NCBI RefSeq assembly: GCF_001310815.1
Contig: NZ_BAZK01000032.1
Span: 1-50,382 of the forward strand
Length of the DNA: 50,382 bases
Source: Pseudovibrio denitrificans JCM 12308
GTDB lineage: Bacteria; Pseudomonadota; Alphaproteobacteria; Rhizobiales; Stappiaceae
Direction: 5' to 3'
Shown here piece after piece: positions 1-8,398 of the stretch (position 1 is the stretch's first letter; every line of letters starts with the position of its first letter). The notes beneath the pieces were generated by a model, which was given only the letters and a program-made list of their open reading frames with translations, was not told the DNA's origin and searched no databases. The position numbers were made by a program, and so were the translations under genes.

Positions 1-1518
1 ATCCTGATCCTGCGTTGTATCAAGGGCTGCTTCGTTAACTGTGAGGATCAGATCGACGGCTTCACCGGGGAGATTGTCTGGCGGTGTTGGCGATGTACCG
101 TCAGTGATTGTGATGGTCTGGGTGTCTGTTGTTGTATCTCCATCCGCATCCGTTGCGGTGATGGTGAAGCTTTGCTCTTGCGGATCGTCATTATCCAGAT
201 TGGTTGCTGCTTCAAAGGCGTAGGTGCCGTCTGGATTGACGGTTAGGATGCCCTTCGGCAGCGTGAAGGTGGCGGATGTGTTGCCGGACAAAGCGATTGT
301 CTGGTTCGCTTCGCCGGGCACTGACACGGTAATATGCGTGACGCCATCTGCTCCCGGGTTGAGAGACCATGTGCTTGTGAGGGTGTCGCCTTCAGCCACA
401 TGAGCCGGGTTATCGGTGATATCGATGAGTGGCTCATCGTCGACGATGTTTATGGTGATGTCGCCGGTTGCCTGATTGCCTTCCTCGTTCGTAACACGAA
501 CTTTTAACATGTCTTGTTGAGCGTTGTTGCTGTGATCACCTGCTGCATCGAGGGTGTACGTCCAGCTGTAGGTTCCGTTTGGATGAGTTGCGATGGTGTA
601 GGTGCCATGAGGCGTGGTGATTTGTCCGCCATTGGTTACATCAATCCAAACATCTTGTGTCGGATCACAGACTTCGAGAGTCTGAAGAGGCGATGATCCG
701 CTTTGGATGTTCATGGGGCCTGCTGTTTGCGTCACAGCCTGACCAGCATTGCTGCCAGATGCCAAGCCTGCCTCATACACATCGTCGGTGTTGCCTTCGA
801 AGAAAGCGGGGCGCACTGTTGGATCAGATGGATCTGCGCTGGAGATGATTGGTTCGTTGCTTTCAAAGGCTCCATCCCCGAAGTCTCTTTCCAGAAACTC
901 CTCGCTGCGCTCTGAAGGGAGCAGGAGCGGAGTGATTGGAAAGGAAGGCTGAACGGCGATCGGAATGGGCTCAAAATCATTACCGCTTCCGGTCAGGTCC
1001 TCATTTGCTGGTAATGGAGACTGTGGCTCGTTGTTGCCACTGGAGGGTTCTGACCCACTTGAAGGGCCCGATGAGGCCTCCGGACCTGCACTTGGTTCTG
1101 CGTTTCTTGCAGCGGCAAACGCTGTTTGAATCTCCTGTGCAGTTAGGATCTGATTTTCAATTTCAATGGATGGGGGATTTTCGCTGTGTCCCTGGATGAT
1201 CAGCAGTGTACCATCAGCAAGTGTGATCTGGGTGGTGTTATTGGCTGTCTGGATGCCTGCGAGCTCCAAGCCTGATGGAAGCAGCAAAATCTCTCTGACC
1301 GGGTCCCATTCCACCTCATTCAGCAGCAGGTTTATGCCGCGTGGTGGGGCATCCGGCTGGTTCTCCAGATCGGTTGCAATATCTGGTGGAAGTTCAATGA
1401 TGAGGCGGCTTTGAGAGGGAGCGGATGGGCCCTCATTAGGTTGCAGCTCAACAACTTGTTCTGAGGAAGTGTCCTGGACTGAAAGGGCTTGTGTTTCATC
1501 AGCTCTGATCGTCGGCAT
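1..1518 (-). CDS. Giant LapA-like type I-secreted adhesin, N-terminal 506 residues (runs off left edge)
   Basis: An open frame runs without a stop from an ATG at 1518 to the left edge (506 codons), preceded by the Shine-Dalgarno AAGGAAG about 6 bases upstream. There is no signal peptide, as expected for a type I substrate with a C-terminal signal. Residues about 60-145 resemble the alphaproteobacterial retention module: a hydrophobic stretch (LLLPSGLELAGI), an ITLADGTLLI strand and a pro/ser-rich linker. A PSAG at about 142-145 sits where PAAG-type LapG sites are usual, and an alanine triplet lies at about 135-137. From about residue 290 there are two tandem VCBS/cadherin-like repeats ending in DxDGD and ITITDGTSP-type motifs. 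The neighbouring channel, exporter, adaptor and LapG-type protease fit a tethered biofilm adhesin. The full length and the C-terminal secretion signal are outside the window. Family assignment is inference from module layout and context. Confidence 0.85.
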   Translation of the reverse strand, partial: MPTIRADETQALSVQDTSSEQVVELQPNEGPSAPSQSRLIIELPPDIATDLENQPDAPPRGINLLLNEVEWDPVREILLLPSGLELAGIQTANNTTQITLADGTLLIIQGHSENPPSIEIENQILTAQEIQTAFAAARNAEPSAGPEASSGPSSGSEPSSGNNEPQSPLPANEDLTGSGNDFEPIPIAVQPSFPITPLLLPSERSEEFLERDFGDGAFESNEPIISSADPSDPTVRPAFFEGNTDDVYEAGLASGSNAGQAVTQTAGPMNIQSGSSPLQTLEVCDPTQDVWIDVTNGGQITTPHGTYTIATHPNGTYSWTYTLDAAGDHSNNAQQDMLKVRVTNEEGNQATGDITINIVDDEPLIDITDNPAHVAEGDTLTSTWSLNPGADGVTHITVSVPGEANQTIALSGNTSATFTLPKGILTVNPDGTYAFEAATNLDNDDPQEQSFTITATDADGDTTTDTQTITITDGTSPTPPDNLPGEAVDLILTVNEAALDTTQDQD

Positions 1519-1823
1519 GCAGGTCTTCCTTTGCAAACAGAAACAAGACGTTGACGGGCATTCTCCGAGGAGGAAAATGTTGCAAGGATGAAATTGTGTT
1601 GCCGAATTCTAAATCAAATAGGGTTCAAATTTATATATACATTATGCAATACGTATAAATGACATGTATTCGTGCTCTGATTTATGAAGTGCTATTGTTA
1701 TTAATTTTTGAGCTATCGATATTTATTACACTTAATTGGTTGAGGAATGACATTATATTAAAATAAAGTAAATTAAAGCTTCAGTTGCCCGGTTGTCTTA
1801 AGTATTGCGTAGAGGGCGTGTGT
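1519..1823. promoter_or_regulatory. AT-rich divergent intergenic region between adhesin and TolC-like gene
   Basis: About 305 bases separate the divergent starts at 1518 and 1824. The stretch 1620-1780 is strikingly AT-rich, with runs such as TTTATATATACATTATG, so both promoters and perhaps a nucleoid-protein binding zone are expected here. I cannot fix exact -35/-10 boxes. No coding frame is convincing. Confidence 0.5.
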
Positions 1824-3251
1824 ATGAAGTTGTTTGCGCCTTTTTTCCTTGGCGTTGCTGCAGTTGGCCTGTTGAGCGGAGCAGGTCACGCGATGTCTCT
1901 CAGAGACGCAGTGAATCTGACCGTTTACAGCAATCCCGAAATTGGTGAAGCAGTGTTTGATCGCAATGCGATCGGCTTTGAGCTGAAGCAGGCCAAAGGT
2001 GAATGGCTGCCGCGTCTTGATCTGGAGTTTCGTGGAGGTGCGGAGTGGGCGGACCGAAGCTTTACTCGCCAACGCGATCAGTTCTTCTATGGTCCTTATG
2101 AAGTTCGCGCAACAGGTCGGCAAAAGCTATTTGACGGCTTTGCGACGACCTATGAGATTGAACGTCAACGGGCGCGACTGGATGCGACTTCCTTCCGTGT
2201 ATGGGAGCGCTCTGAGTTCATTGGCTTGAGTGCTGTGCGGGCTTATGTAGAGGTCTCCCGCCTTTCTGAGGTCAAGCAGGCGGCGCGGCGTAACATTGCC
2301 TATCACAGCAAGGTTGCTTCGGATATGCGTGCCGGCTTATCGCGCGGTGTTGTGTCGGTGGCTGATGTTCAGCAGGCCAGCGAGAGAGTGTTTGCTGCAA
2401 CGCTGGCATTGGAAGAAGTCGTTGAAGAGCTGGAACTGGCCGAGGCGACGTTTATTGAGGTGGTTGGCAAACCAGTGGGGCGCTTGGGGGGCGTGCCAAG
2501 TGTGACGCACCGCATTCCGGGCACGCTTCCAGCAGTCCTGAATGTGGCGCGGCGCAACAACCCGCTGATTGCCTTGCGCAAAGCGGATGTAGATGCTGCA
2601 AACGCTCAGATTAAGATTGCGGAGGCGGATTACTATCCTAGATTTGATCTGGAACTGTCGTCTCGCGTGGGAGAGAACCTCAACGGTTTTCCCGGTGTGA
2701 ACAATCAAGCGACCGCGCTGGTCGTGATGCGTTGGAATCTGTTTAACGGCAACATCACAAAGAACCGGCGCGCAGAACAGGTGGAACGTGCTGGAGAGGC
2801 GCGCATGCGGACGGCGCGTGCGTATCGTGAAGTGGAACGGGAGACACGCGCTTCTTGGATCCGGCGGGTGGAGCTTTCCAAACAGCTGGCAATCATCAAA
2901 AAACAGCTGTCAGCTTCACAGCAGCTGCTGATTTCCTATGAGGGACAGTTCACAGTTGGTCAGCGCACTCTGCTGGATGTTCTGGATACGCAGAACACGG
3001 TGTTCTTCACCGAAGTTTCTGAGATTTCTGCGCGGTATGCGCAGACCTTTGCGAATTACCGACTGCTTGCGGCTATGGGCGGGTTGCTGGAGACGTTTGA
3101 CGTTCAGCCTCCGGCACAGGCTGAAGCTGGCTATCGTAAAGTGCGGGATGATGAAGAGACAAAGAGTTGGTTGCCGGGTAAAGCCTTGCCGGGTGTCACC
3201 GCTCAATGGGTGCGAGGTACGCCTGTTGCTATGCCTAAGCCAAAACAGTGA
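1824..3251 (+). CDS. TolC/LapE-like outer-membrane efflux channel of the type I secretion system
   Basis: This 475-residue protein is of the outer membrane factor family. It starts at ATG 1824, preceded by AGAGGG; an upstream in-frame TTG at 1785 would put 13 residues before a good signal peptide, so the ATG is preferred. Residues 1-23 form the signal peptide (MKLFAPFFLG..GAGHA). The rest is alternating long helices typical of OEP repeats, with family phrases such as SLRDAVNLTVYSNPEI near the N-terminus and VGQRTLLDVLDTQN near residue 380. The length is normal for TolC. The trimer would form the outer-membrane exit duct for the adhesin, with the LapB- and LapC-type proteins encoded downstream. 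The stop overlaps a possible GTG of the next gene, so co-transcription is likely. Confidence 0.92.
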   Translation: MKLFAPFFLGVAAVGLLSGAGHAMSLRDAVNLTVYSNPEIGEAVFDRNAIGFELKQAKGEWLPRLDLEFRGGAEWADRSFTRQRDQFFYGPYEVRATGRQKLFDGFATTYEIERQRARLDATSFRVWERSEFIGLSAVRAYVEVSRLSEVKQAARRNIAYHSKVASDMRAGLSRGVVSVADVQQASERVFAATLALEEVVEELELAEATFIEVVGKPVGRLGGVPSVTHRIPGTLPAVLNVARRNNPLIALRKADVDAANAQIKIAEADYYPRFDLELSSRVGENLNGFPGVNNQATALVVMRWNLFNGNITKNRRAEQVERAGEARMRTARAYREVERETRASWIRRVELSKQLAIIKKQLSASQQLLISYEGQFTVGQRTLLDVLDTQNTVFFTEVSEISARYAQTFANYRLLAAMGGLLETFDVQPPAQAEAGYRKVRDDEETKSWLPGKALPGVTAQWVRGTPVAMPKPKQ

Positions 3252-3262
3252 GGGAGGGGATT

Positions 3263-3661
3263 ATGGACATGCATAAGCTGTTAAAGCTGGCGAGTGGCCC
3301 CGCGCTCTTGTTTTGGGGCACAGCGGCTTCGCTCAGCATTTGGGCGAGTGAAGCGACAAGTGCGGACCTTTCAGTAGCGACCTCTGACTATTATCGTGGT
3401 GGCGTTTGCTATAACTTCAATTTGCAGCATCCTGAGGAGCTGCACAATGAGATCTCCATTCGGGTGCGTGATTACTTTGAGGAGGCAAACACAATCGTTG
3501 TGGCCGCTCAGCAGGCCACCATTGTGCAACTGCGGTTTGACTGGGCCTTAGAAACGCGGGATTGGTGCGGCGTCGCCATTGGATACATGAAAGAGGCGGT
3601 TTGGGATGATGAGGCCGTCAATCGCTGCCTTTGCTTTCATGAGTACATGAGAGAGTACTAA
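3263..3661 (+). CDS. Small exported protein of unknown function within the adhesin secretion cluster
   Basis: This is a 132-residue protein I do not recognise. It starts at ATG 3263, 11 bases after the TolC-like stop, with a strong GGAGGGG before it; an in-frame GTG at 3248 is less likely. Residues 1-35 look like a signal peptide (hydrophobic ALLFWGTAASLSIWA, then small residues up to TSA). The mature part is acidic, has four cysteines (two close together near the C-terminus) and several tryptophans, and has no membrane segment. It is in the same operon as the channel and ends right at a terminator, so a periplasmic or secreted accessory role in adhesin export or retention is possible. That role is inferred from position only. 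Confidence 0.72.
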   Translation: MDMHKLLKLASGPALLFWGTAASLSIWASEATSADLSVATSDYYRGGVCYNFNLQHPEELHNEISIRVRDYFEEANTIVVAAQQATIVQLRFDWALETRDWCGVAIGYMKEAVWDDEAVNRCLCFHEYMREY

Positions 3662-3668
3662 GCCGTTT

Positions 3669-3713
3669 GGTCATCCATTTCCCTTTGAGAGGATATGGAT
3701 GACCTTTTCTTTT
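3669..3713 (+). terminator. Rho-independent terminator after the TolC-like operon, overlapping the 3' end of the exporter gene
   Basis: A perfect 10-bp stem pairs GGTCATCCAT (3669-3678) with ATGGATGACC (3695-3704), followed by TTTTCTTTT. It lies 8 bases after the stop at 3661 and contains the last codons and stop of the convergent exporter gene, so one sequence serves as coding and terminator DNA. Confidence 0.8.
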
Positions 3714-5998
3714 GGTCCATCTGCCAGAATGCGGCCTTTATCCAGTATGATCAGTCTGTCGACCAGTGAGAGTGGTGCGGTTCGGTGTGTCGCGATTATC
3801 AGTGTTTGTTCTGGTTTTATGGCAGATGACAGCGCGTTGATAAACTGCCGCTCTGTTTGCCCGTCCATCATGCCAGTCGGTTCATCCAAATAAAGCACCT
3901 TTGGATTGCCCATAAACGCTCTTGCAAGGATCAGCTTTTGTCTCTGTCCCGAAGATAAGTCTCTGCCACCTTCTACAATTAATCTGGCGAAGCCGTGGGG
4001 GTGTGCATCGATGAACTCTAAAGCGCCGGAATGCTCGCAGGCTTTGACCAGATCAGCATCAGAGGATTTCGGACGTCCCAACTTGATGTTGTCTCTGATT
4101 GAGCCAGAAAAGAGGCTGGCATCCTGTCCAATATAGCTAATGGACCTTCTTAGTTCAGTGGGAGCGAACTGTTGATGATCCAGATTGTCGACGGAGTAAT
4201 TGCCTGCTTCTGGCGCATAAAGACCGCTCAGGAGGCGGCCCAGTGTCGATTTTCCGGAACCGACGGGACCGAGGATCGCGATACGTTCGCCTGCCTTGAT
4301 TGAAAGATTGAGATTTCTGAGAGACGGCTCTTCCGACTGAGGGTATGTGAAGCTTAGGTTCTTCAGAGTAAGCTGGCCTTCATCAATAGTCTTGGTCAGA
4401 TGTCGGGAAGCCCAGGGCTTTTCTCTTGGCAACTGATTGATGGCATCAAGGCGTTTGTATGCGGCTTTGACTTGCTGGAAACGAGCAAGGAAGCTGGAAA
4501 GCGTAGCGAGCGGAGCAACGGCTCTGCCGCCCAGAATAACGCAAGCCACAATGCCACCCATGGAAATGAGCTTTTCTGAGAAGAGATAGGCTCCTGTCAC
4601 CAATAGAGCGACGGTGGTGAGCTGTTGCAGGAAACCTGTCAGATTCAATGCCCACGTGGAGAGGGATCTGACCTTATTTTGGGCTGCAGCAGCTGCTGCG
4701 CTGGCACTTTCCCATTTGCCCAGCAGTTGTCCCTCGGCTCGCTGGAGTTTAATTGTCTCCAGTCCATAGAGGCTTTCAACCAATAAGGCGTTTCGGAGTG
4801 TGGCATCTGCGACAGTGGTTTCAACGGCTTTCTTAATCGGGAGCTGCATGATCAAACCAATTGCGACAACACCGATTATGGCAGCTACAAGGGGATAAAC
4901 CATCGGTCCACCGATGTACCAGATTAGCCCGAGGAACATTCCCAGAAAGGCAAGATCCGTAATCGCAGCAATCGTTGCCGATGTCATGAACTCGCGGATG
5001 GTCTCAAACTCGCGCATTTCGTTCAAAAAGCCAGCTGTGCTGCTGGGTCTGTGAGACATCTTCAGGTGCAAGGCCTGATCGAACAGTCGGGACGAGATGA
5101 TCAGATCAGCGCGTTTGCCGGCAAAGAAAATGAGGGATGCGCGTAATGTCTTCAAAAGCAGGTCAAAGAGCAAAGCGCCGGTGACACCGAGCGTAAGCAC
5201 CCAGAGTGTAGGGAATGCCGAGTTGGGCAACACGCGATCGTAGACGTTCATTGTGAACAGAGGTGAGGCCAAAGCCAGTAAATTGATGAAGGCTGCAGCG
5301 AGTGCGACAAAGACATAATCACGTGCAACCGCTTTGATGCCGCCAAAGAACCAGTGAGACTGTTCCTGATCCTTTACTTCTTCTTCAGTGCGTTCCGGTT
5401 TGTAAAAGGGCTTGGCGACAATCACAGTTCCGCTGCAAAGAGCCTGAAGTTCTTCCAGTTTCGCAAGAACTGCTCCACCGTCTGCATGGGGTAAAGCGAC
5501 GGCATAGGAGTGCTCATCGTACTTTTCCAGAACCACCAGCGCTCCGCCAGATTTCAGCATGAGTACAGCAGGGAACAAGAGAGAAGACAGGTCGGTGATC
5601 TTTTGATGGAATGCCTTCGTAGAGAAGCCAGCGCGCTGCAGGGCTCTTTGCAGCAGATCTTCAGTCAGCTTTCCATCTGCCAAGGGAAGTCCCGCGATCA
5701 GGTTCTCCGAGTTGGCGGGCATGTTGTGCTGAACAAGCAGGATCTCAAGACATCCTCTGAGAGGATCAATCTCGGTTAAGATATGAGGTTCTGCCGTATC
5801 TTCCTTGGGCTGCGTTTTTGGTGACTTCTTTTCTTGGGGCATTTCAATTTCAGGTGCGACTTCCGAAGCATATCCTTCGATCACCAATGCATCATCTTCG
5901 TCAGAAGACGCTTTGGGCAAGTCTGGTTTGGCCTCTTTTCCAGAAACCTGCGTCTTTTCTTTTTTGGTTTTGGGCTTGGCCGTTTCTTTCAGTTCCAA
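3671..5998 (-). CDS. LapB-type type I secretion ABC transporter (permease/ATPase with degenerate C39 domain)
   Basis: This 775-residue fusion of membrane and ATPase domains exports the adhesin across the inner membrane. Residues 1-75 are a charged Lys/Glu-rich extension. Residues 80-197 are a C39-like domain without a recognisable catalytic cysteine motif, as in LapB-type exporters that bind rather than cleave their substrate. Membrane segments span about 218-500. The ATPase domain (530-770) has Walker A GPVGSGKST (577-585), signature LSSGQ (681-685), Walker B VLYLDEPT (701-708) and the switch histidine H738. The gene is convergent with the channel operon and divergent from the adaptor gene. 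The charged N-terminal extension is longer than I would expect for the family. Domain identity is clear; substrate specificity for the neighbouring adhesin is inferred from context. Confidence 0.93.
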   Translation of the reverse strand: MELKETAKPKTKKEKTQVSGKEAKPDLPKASSDEDDALVIEGYASEVAPEIEMPQEKKSPKTQPKEDTAEPHILTEIDPLRGCLEILLVQHNMPANSENLIAGLPLADGKLTEDLLQRALQRAGFSTKAFHQKITDLSSLLFPAVLMLKSGGALVVLEKYDEHSYAVALPHADGGAVLAKLEELQALCSGTVIVAKPFYKPERTEEEVKDQEQSHWFFGGIKAVARDYVFVALAAAFINLLALASPLFTMNVYDRVLPNSAFPTLWVLTLGVTGALLFDLLLKTLRASLIFFAGKRADLIISSRLFDQALHLKMSHRPSSTAGFLNEMREFETIREFMTSATIAAITDLAFLGMFLGLIWYIGGPMVYPLVAAIIGVVAIGLIMQLPIKKAVETTVADATLRNALLVESLYGLETIKLQRAEGQLLGKWESASAAAAAAQNKVRSLSTWALNLTGFLQQLTTVALLVTGAYLFSEKLISMGGIVACVILGGRAVAPLATLSSFLARFQQVKAAYKRLDAINQLPREKPWASRHLTKTIDEGQLTLKNLSFTYPQSEEPSLRNLNLSIKAGERIAILGPVGSGKSTLGRLLSGLYAPEAGNYSVDNLDHQQFAPTELRRSISYIGQDASLFSGSIRDNIKLGRPKSSDADLVKACEHSGALEFIDAHPHGFARLIVEGGRDLSSGQRQKLILARAFMGNPKVLYLDEPTGMMDGQTERQFINALSSAIKPEQTLIIATHRTAPLSLVDRLIILDKGRILADGPKEKVIHILSKGNG

Positions 5999-6157
5999 CC
6001 TGCAATTCTCCGCAATAGATCCCCGTAGTATTCAGAAAAAACAAGGAGAGTTACCCTTGGGTAGGATAGCTTGATTCCGGTTGGCTGCGTGCCTCTGGAA
6101 CTTGTTGGGGAGTTTCTAGGGGGATCATCTTTGCGCCTGTTAAATCTAAAGGAGCTG
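5999..6157. promoter_or_regulatory. Divergent promoter region between LapB-type and LapC-type genes
   Basis: These 159 bases separate two divergently oriented type I secretion genes. The adaptor can be read upstream to an in-frame TTG at 6071, but the ATG at 6158 with AAAGGAG just before it gives a standard HlyD N-terminus, so the gap is taken as non-coding. The shared spacer suggests joint control of exporter and adaptor. Confidence 0.45.
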
Positions 6158-7513
6158 ATGAGAAAGTGGATTGGTAAGGGCTCTGAAACTGCCCAGCTTC
6201 CCAAAGGAGCTGCTCAGGTTTCCGCTGGGCTGGAGCATGCTGTGTTTGCCAGAACACGATTGTTGATCCTGCTCATCGGTCTTCTTCTTGTTGCATTTGT
6301 TGTTTGGGCCAGTTGGGCTCAACTGGAGGAAGTGACACGTAGTGACGGACGGATCATTCCCTCGGCAAAGATACAGGTGATCCAAAGCCTTGAGGGGGGG
6401 ATCGTTAAGGAGGTGCTGGTTAAGACCGGAGATCTTGTCAGTAAAGGGGATGTGTTGATCCGGTTGGATGATACTGGCTTTTCATCCAATCTCGGAGAAC
6501 TTGTCGCCAAGCAACTTGCTTTGGAGATCGCGCGGGAGCGGCTGGAGTTCCAATCGGTCTGGCCACAACGGGGCGAGGAGCTGTCTTATACTGACCACTA
6601 TCAGGAGAAAGCCCCTCAGATTGTCGCCTCAGAGCTTTCTCTGTTTCAGGCGAATATAGAAGGGCTGAAAGGGCAGGTCGCCATCAATCGGTCTCGTGTT
6701 GCGCAGCGTATGGCAGAGCTGGAAGCCTCTGAGAACCAGAAGCGTAAACTGATGGAATTGCTGCGTCTTGCGAACGAAGAACGTGAGTTGAAAGCGCCCC
6801 TTGCTGAAAAGCAGATCATCCCGCGCACTGATATGCTCAAGTTGCAGCGAGAAATTGGGGATCTGGAAGGGCAAATCAATACGCTTCAGGTAACTGAGGG
6901 TCGGCTGCAAGCTGCCGTTGATGAGGCCGAACAGGAGATTGAGAGCCTTTACATCAAGTTCCGTCAAGCTGCCCGAGCTGAGATGAGTGAGGTACAGGCA
7001 CAGCTGGATATCATTACCGAAACCTCAAAAGGGGCTGGCGACAAGGTTAAGCGGGCTGAAATTCGCGCTCCTATGGATGGCATTGTGAATACAATTGATG
7101 TGAGCACGATTGGCGGCGTTGCATCACCATCGCAGCAGTTGATGACCATCGTGCCCGTTGAAGATATTCTGCTCGTGGAAGCCAAAGTTAAGCCGCAGGA
7201 TATTGCCTTTATCCATCAGGGCCAGCAGGCACTTGTAAAATTGAGTGCCTATGATTTTTCCATCTACGGTGGGCTTGATGGAGAAGTTGAGGGAATTTCT
7301 GCAGATACTGTTTACGATGAAGTGACCCATGAGCAGTTTTACTCCGTAATTATCAAAACCAAGCAAACAGAGTTAGAAAGTCGCAACAAGAGTCTTCCCA
7401 TCCTGCCGGGGATGGTCGCCTCCGTCGATATTCTCACCGGAGAGAAGAGTGTGCTTTCTTACATTCTTAAGCCGGTTAATCGTGCACGTGAGGAGGCGCT
7501 AAGAGAACGGTAA
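6158..7513 (+). CDS. LapC/HlyD-family membrane fusion (adaptor) protein
   Basis: This 451-residue type I secretion adaptor links the ABC exporter with the outer-membrane channel. A short cytoplasmic segment (1-32) is followed by one membrane helix (about 33-53). Then come a biotinyl-lipoyl half-domain (VIQSLEGGIVKEVLVKTGD..), a long coiled coil rich in Glu, Gln, Lys and Arg (about 110-310), the second lipoyl half (EIRAPMDGIVNTI) and a beta-barrel ending in GMVASVDILTGEKSVLSYILKP, the characteristic HlyD C-terminus. Length and layout are normal for the HlyD/LapC family. The LapG-type protease gene starts 6 bases after its stop, so both are read from one transcript. Confidence 0.93.
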   Translation: MRKWIGKGSETAQLPKGAAQVSAGLEHAVFARTRLLILLIGLLLVAFVVWASWAQLEEVTRSDGRIIPSAKIQVIQSLEGGIVKEVLVKTGDLVSKGDVLIRLDDTGFSSNLGELVAKQLALEIARERLEFQSVWPQRGEELSYTDHYQEKAPQIVASELSLFQANIEGLKGQVAINRSRVAQRMAELEASENQKRKLMELLRLANEERELKAPLAEKQIIPRTDMLKLQREIGDLEGQINTLQVTEGRLQAAVDEAEQEIESLYIKFRQAARAEMSEVQAQLDIITETSKGAGDKVKRAEIRAPMDGIVNTIDVSTIGGVASPSQQLMTIVPVEDILLVEAKVKPQDIAFIHQGQQALVKLSAYDFSIYGGLDGEVEGISADTVYDEVTHEQFYSVIIKTKQTELESRNKSLPILPGMVASVDILTGEKSVLSYILKPVNRAREEALRER

Positions 7514-7519
7514 TGCGTT

Positions 7520-8398
7520 ATGGCTCTTCCGGAATACCGGGGCAAACATCGTAGAAAACGCGGTTTGCTGCGACGAAGCTTTATAGGGATGGTGGTGAAA
7601 GCCGCCTTTCTTTCCGGAATTGTGTCCAGCATCTCCAGAGGGCAGGCGCATACTGTAAAGCTCGACTATCCCAGCAAAATACGCCGTCGCCGTCTGTTTT
7701 CGTTTATCCGCTTCACCAATCCAGCAAACCGAAAGTCACAAGAGAGCTTTGGGTTGTTTGGATCTGTCGAGATTTCTGGTGGAGACAGTCGGGCTTTCAA
7801 GAAGTGGGAGGCTGTGCTGCCGGAATGCGATCAGCAGCTGGCTTCGCTGAAAGAGTGCATTGCTGGTAATGTGCGCTGTGCTGGCTCGGTTGACTATTGG
7901 TCGCGTATTATTCGTGGGGTAGGGCAGACGCAGTCGGTGCGCCAGCTTTCCTTGCTCAACTCCTACATCAATGAAAGTGCGGGTTACGACCCGCAAGCTG
8001 TCGCCGCTGGGCATGCGGACGTCTGGCGTGCCCCGTTGCAGTTTCTTGGGTATCGGGGGGATTGCGAAGATTATGCGATCGCCAAGTACTTCAGCCTGCT
8101 TGCGCTGGGCTATGCGGAAGCGGATCTACGCTTTATAGTGGTAAAAGACAGTCGCAGGCAGGTTATCCATGCTGTGACTTCAGTACAGTTTCAGGGCAAG
8201 CGGTATGTGCTCGACAGTCTGCGTCCGGTGGCTACAAAAGAAGTTGACCTTCTCCATTACCAGCCCTTGGTCTCCATGCAACGTGATGCACACTTTACTC
8301 ACTTCAGAACTGCTGAGATGCGGCAAAGGTTCTGGCTCAGCACCGTAATGGATAGTTGTGCTGAGCCGTTGCATTTAGGCGCTTTGCAGTTCCTTTGA
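7520..8398 (+). CDS. LapG-like transglutaminase-like cysteine protease (BTLCP family)
   Basis: This 292-residue periplasmic protease is predicted to cut the retention module of the adhesin and so release it from the cell. The BTLCP core is clear: WRAPLQFLGYRGDCEDYAIAKY holds the catalytic cysteine C182 and the acidic residues that bind calcium in LapG. H217 (VIHAV) and D232 (VLDSL) complete the triad. The N-terminus carries LRRSFIG and then a hydrophobic run with a possible cleavage after GQA (about 43). The paired arginines resemble a Tat motif but not perfectly. The gene is 6 bases downstream of the adaptor and overlaps the convergent enzyme gene by 24 bases. LapG proteins are normally held back by the c-di-GMP receptor LapD, for which no gene is seen here. 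Confidence 0.9.
   Translation: MALPEYRGKHRRKRGLLRRSFIGMVVKAAFLSGIVSSISRGQAHTVKLDYPSKIRRRRLFSFIRFTNPANRKSQESFGLFGSVEISGGDSRAFKKWEAVLPECDQQLASLKECIAGNVRCAGSVDYWSRIIRGVGQTQSVRQLSLLNSYINESAGYDPQAVAAGHADVWRAPLQFLGYRGDCEDYAIAKYFSLLALGYAEADLRFIVVKDSRRQVIHAVTSVQFQGKRYVLDSLRPVATKEVDLLHYQPLVSMQRDAHFTHFRTAEMRQRFWLSTVMDSCAEPLHLGALQFL

Noticed and set aside
243..1414. Several short open frames of both strands over the left edge
   Set aside because: They are shadows of the single uninterrupted adhesin frame on the minus strand, which has a proper start, a ribosome-binding site and repeat domains.
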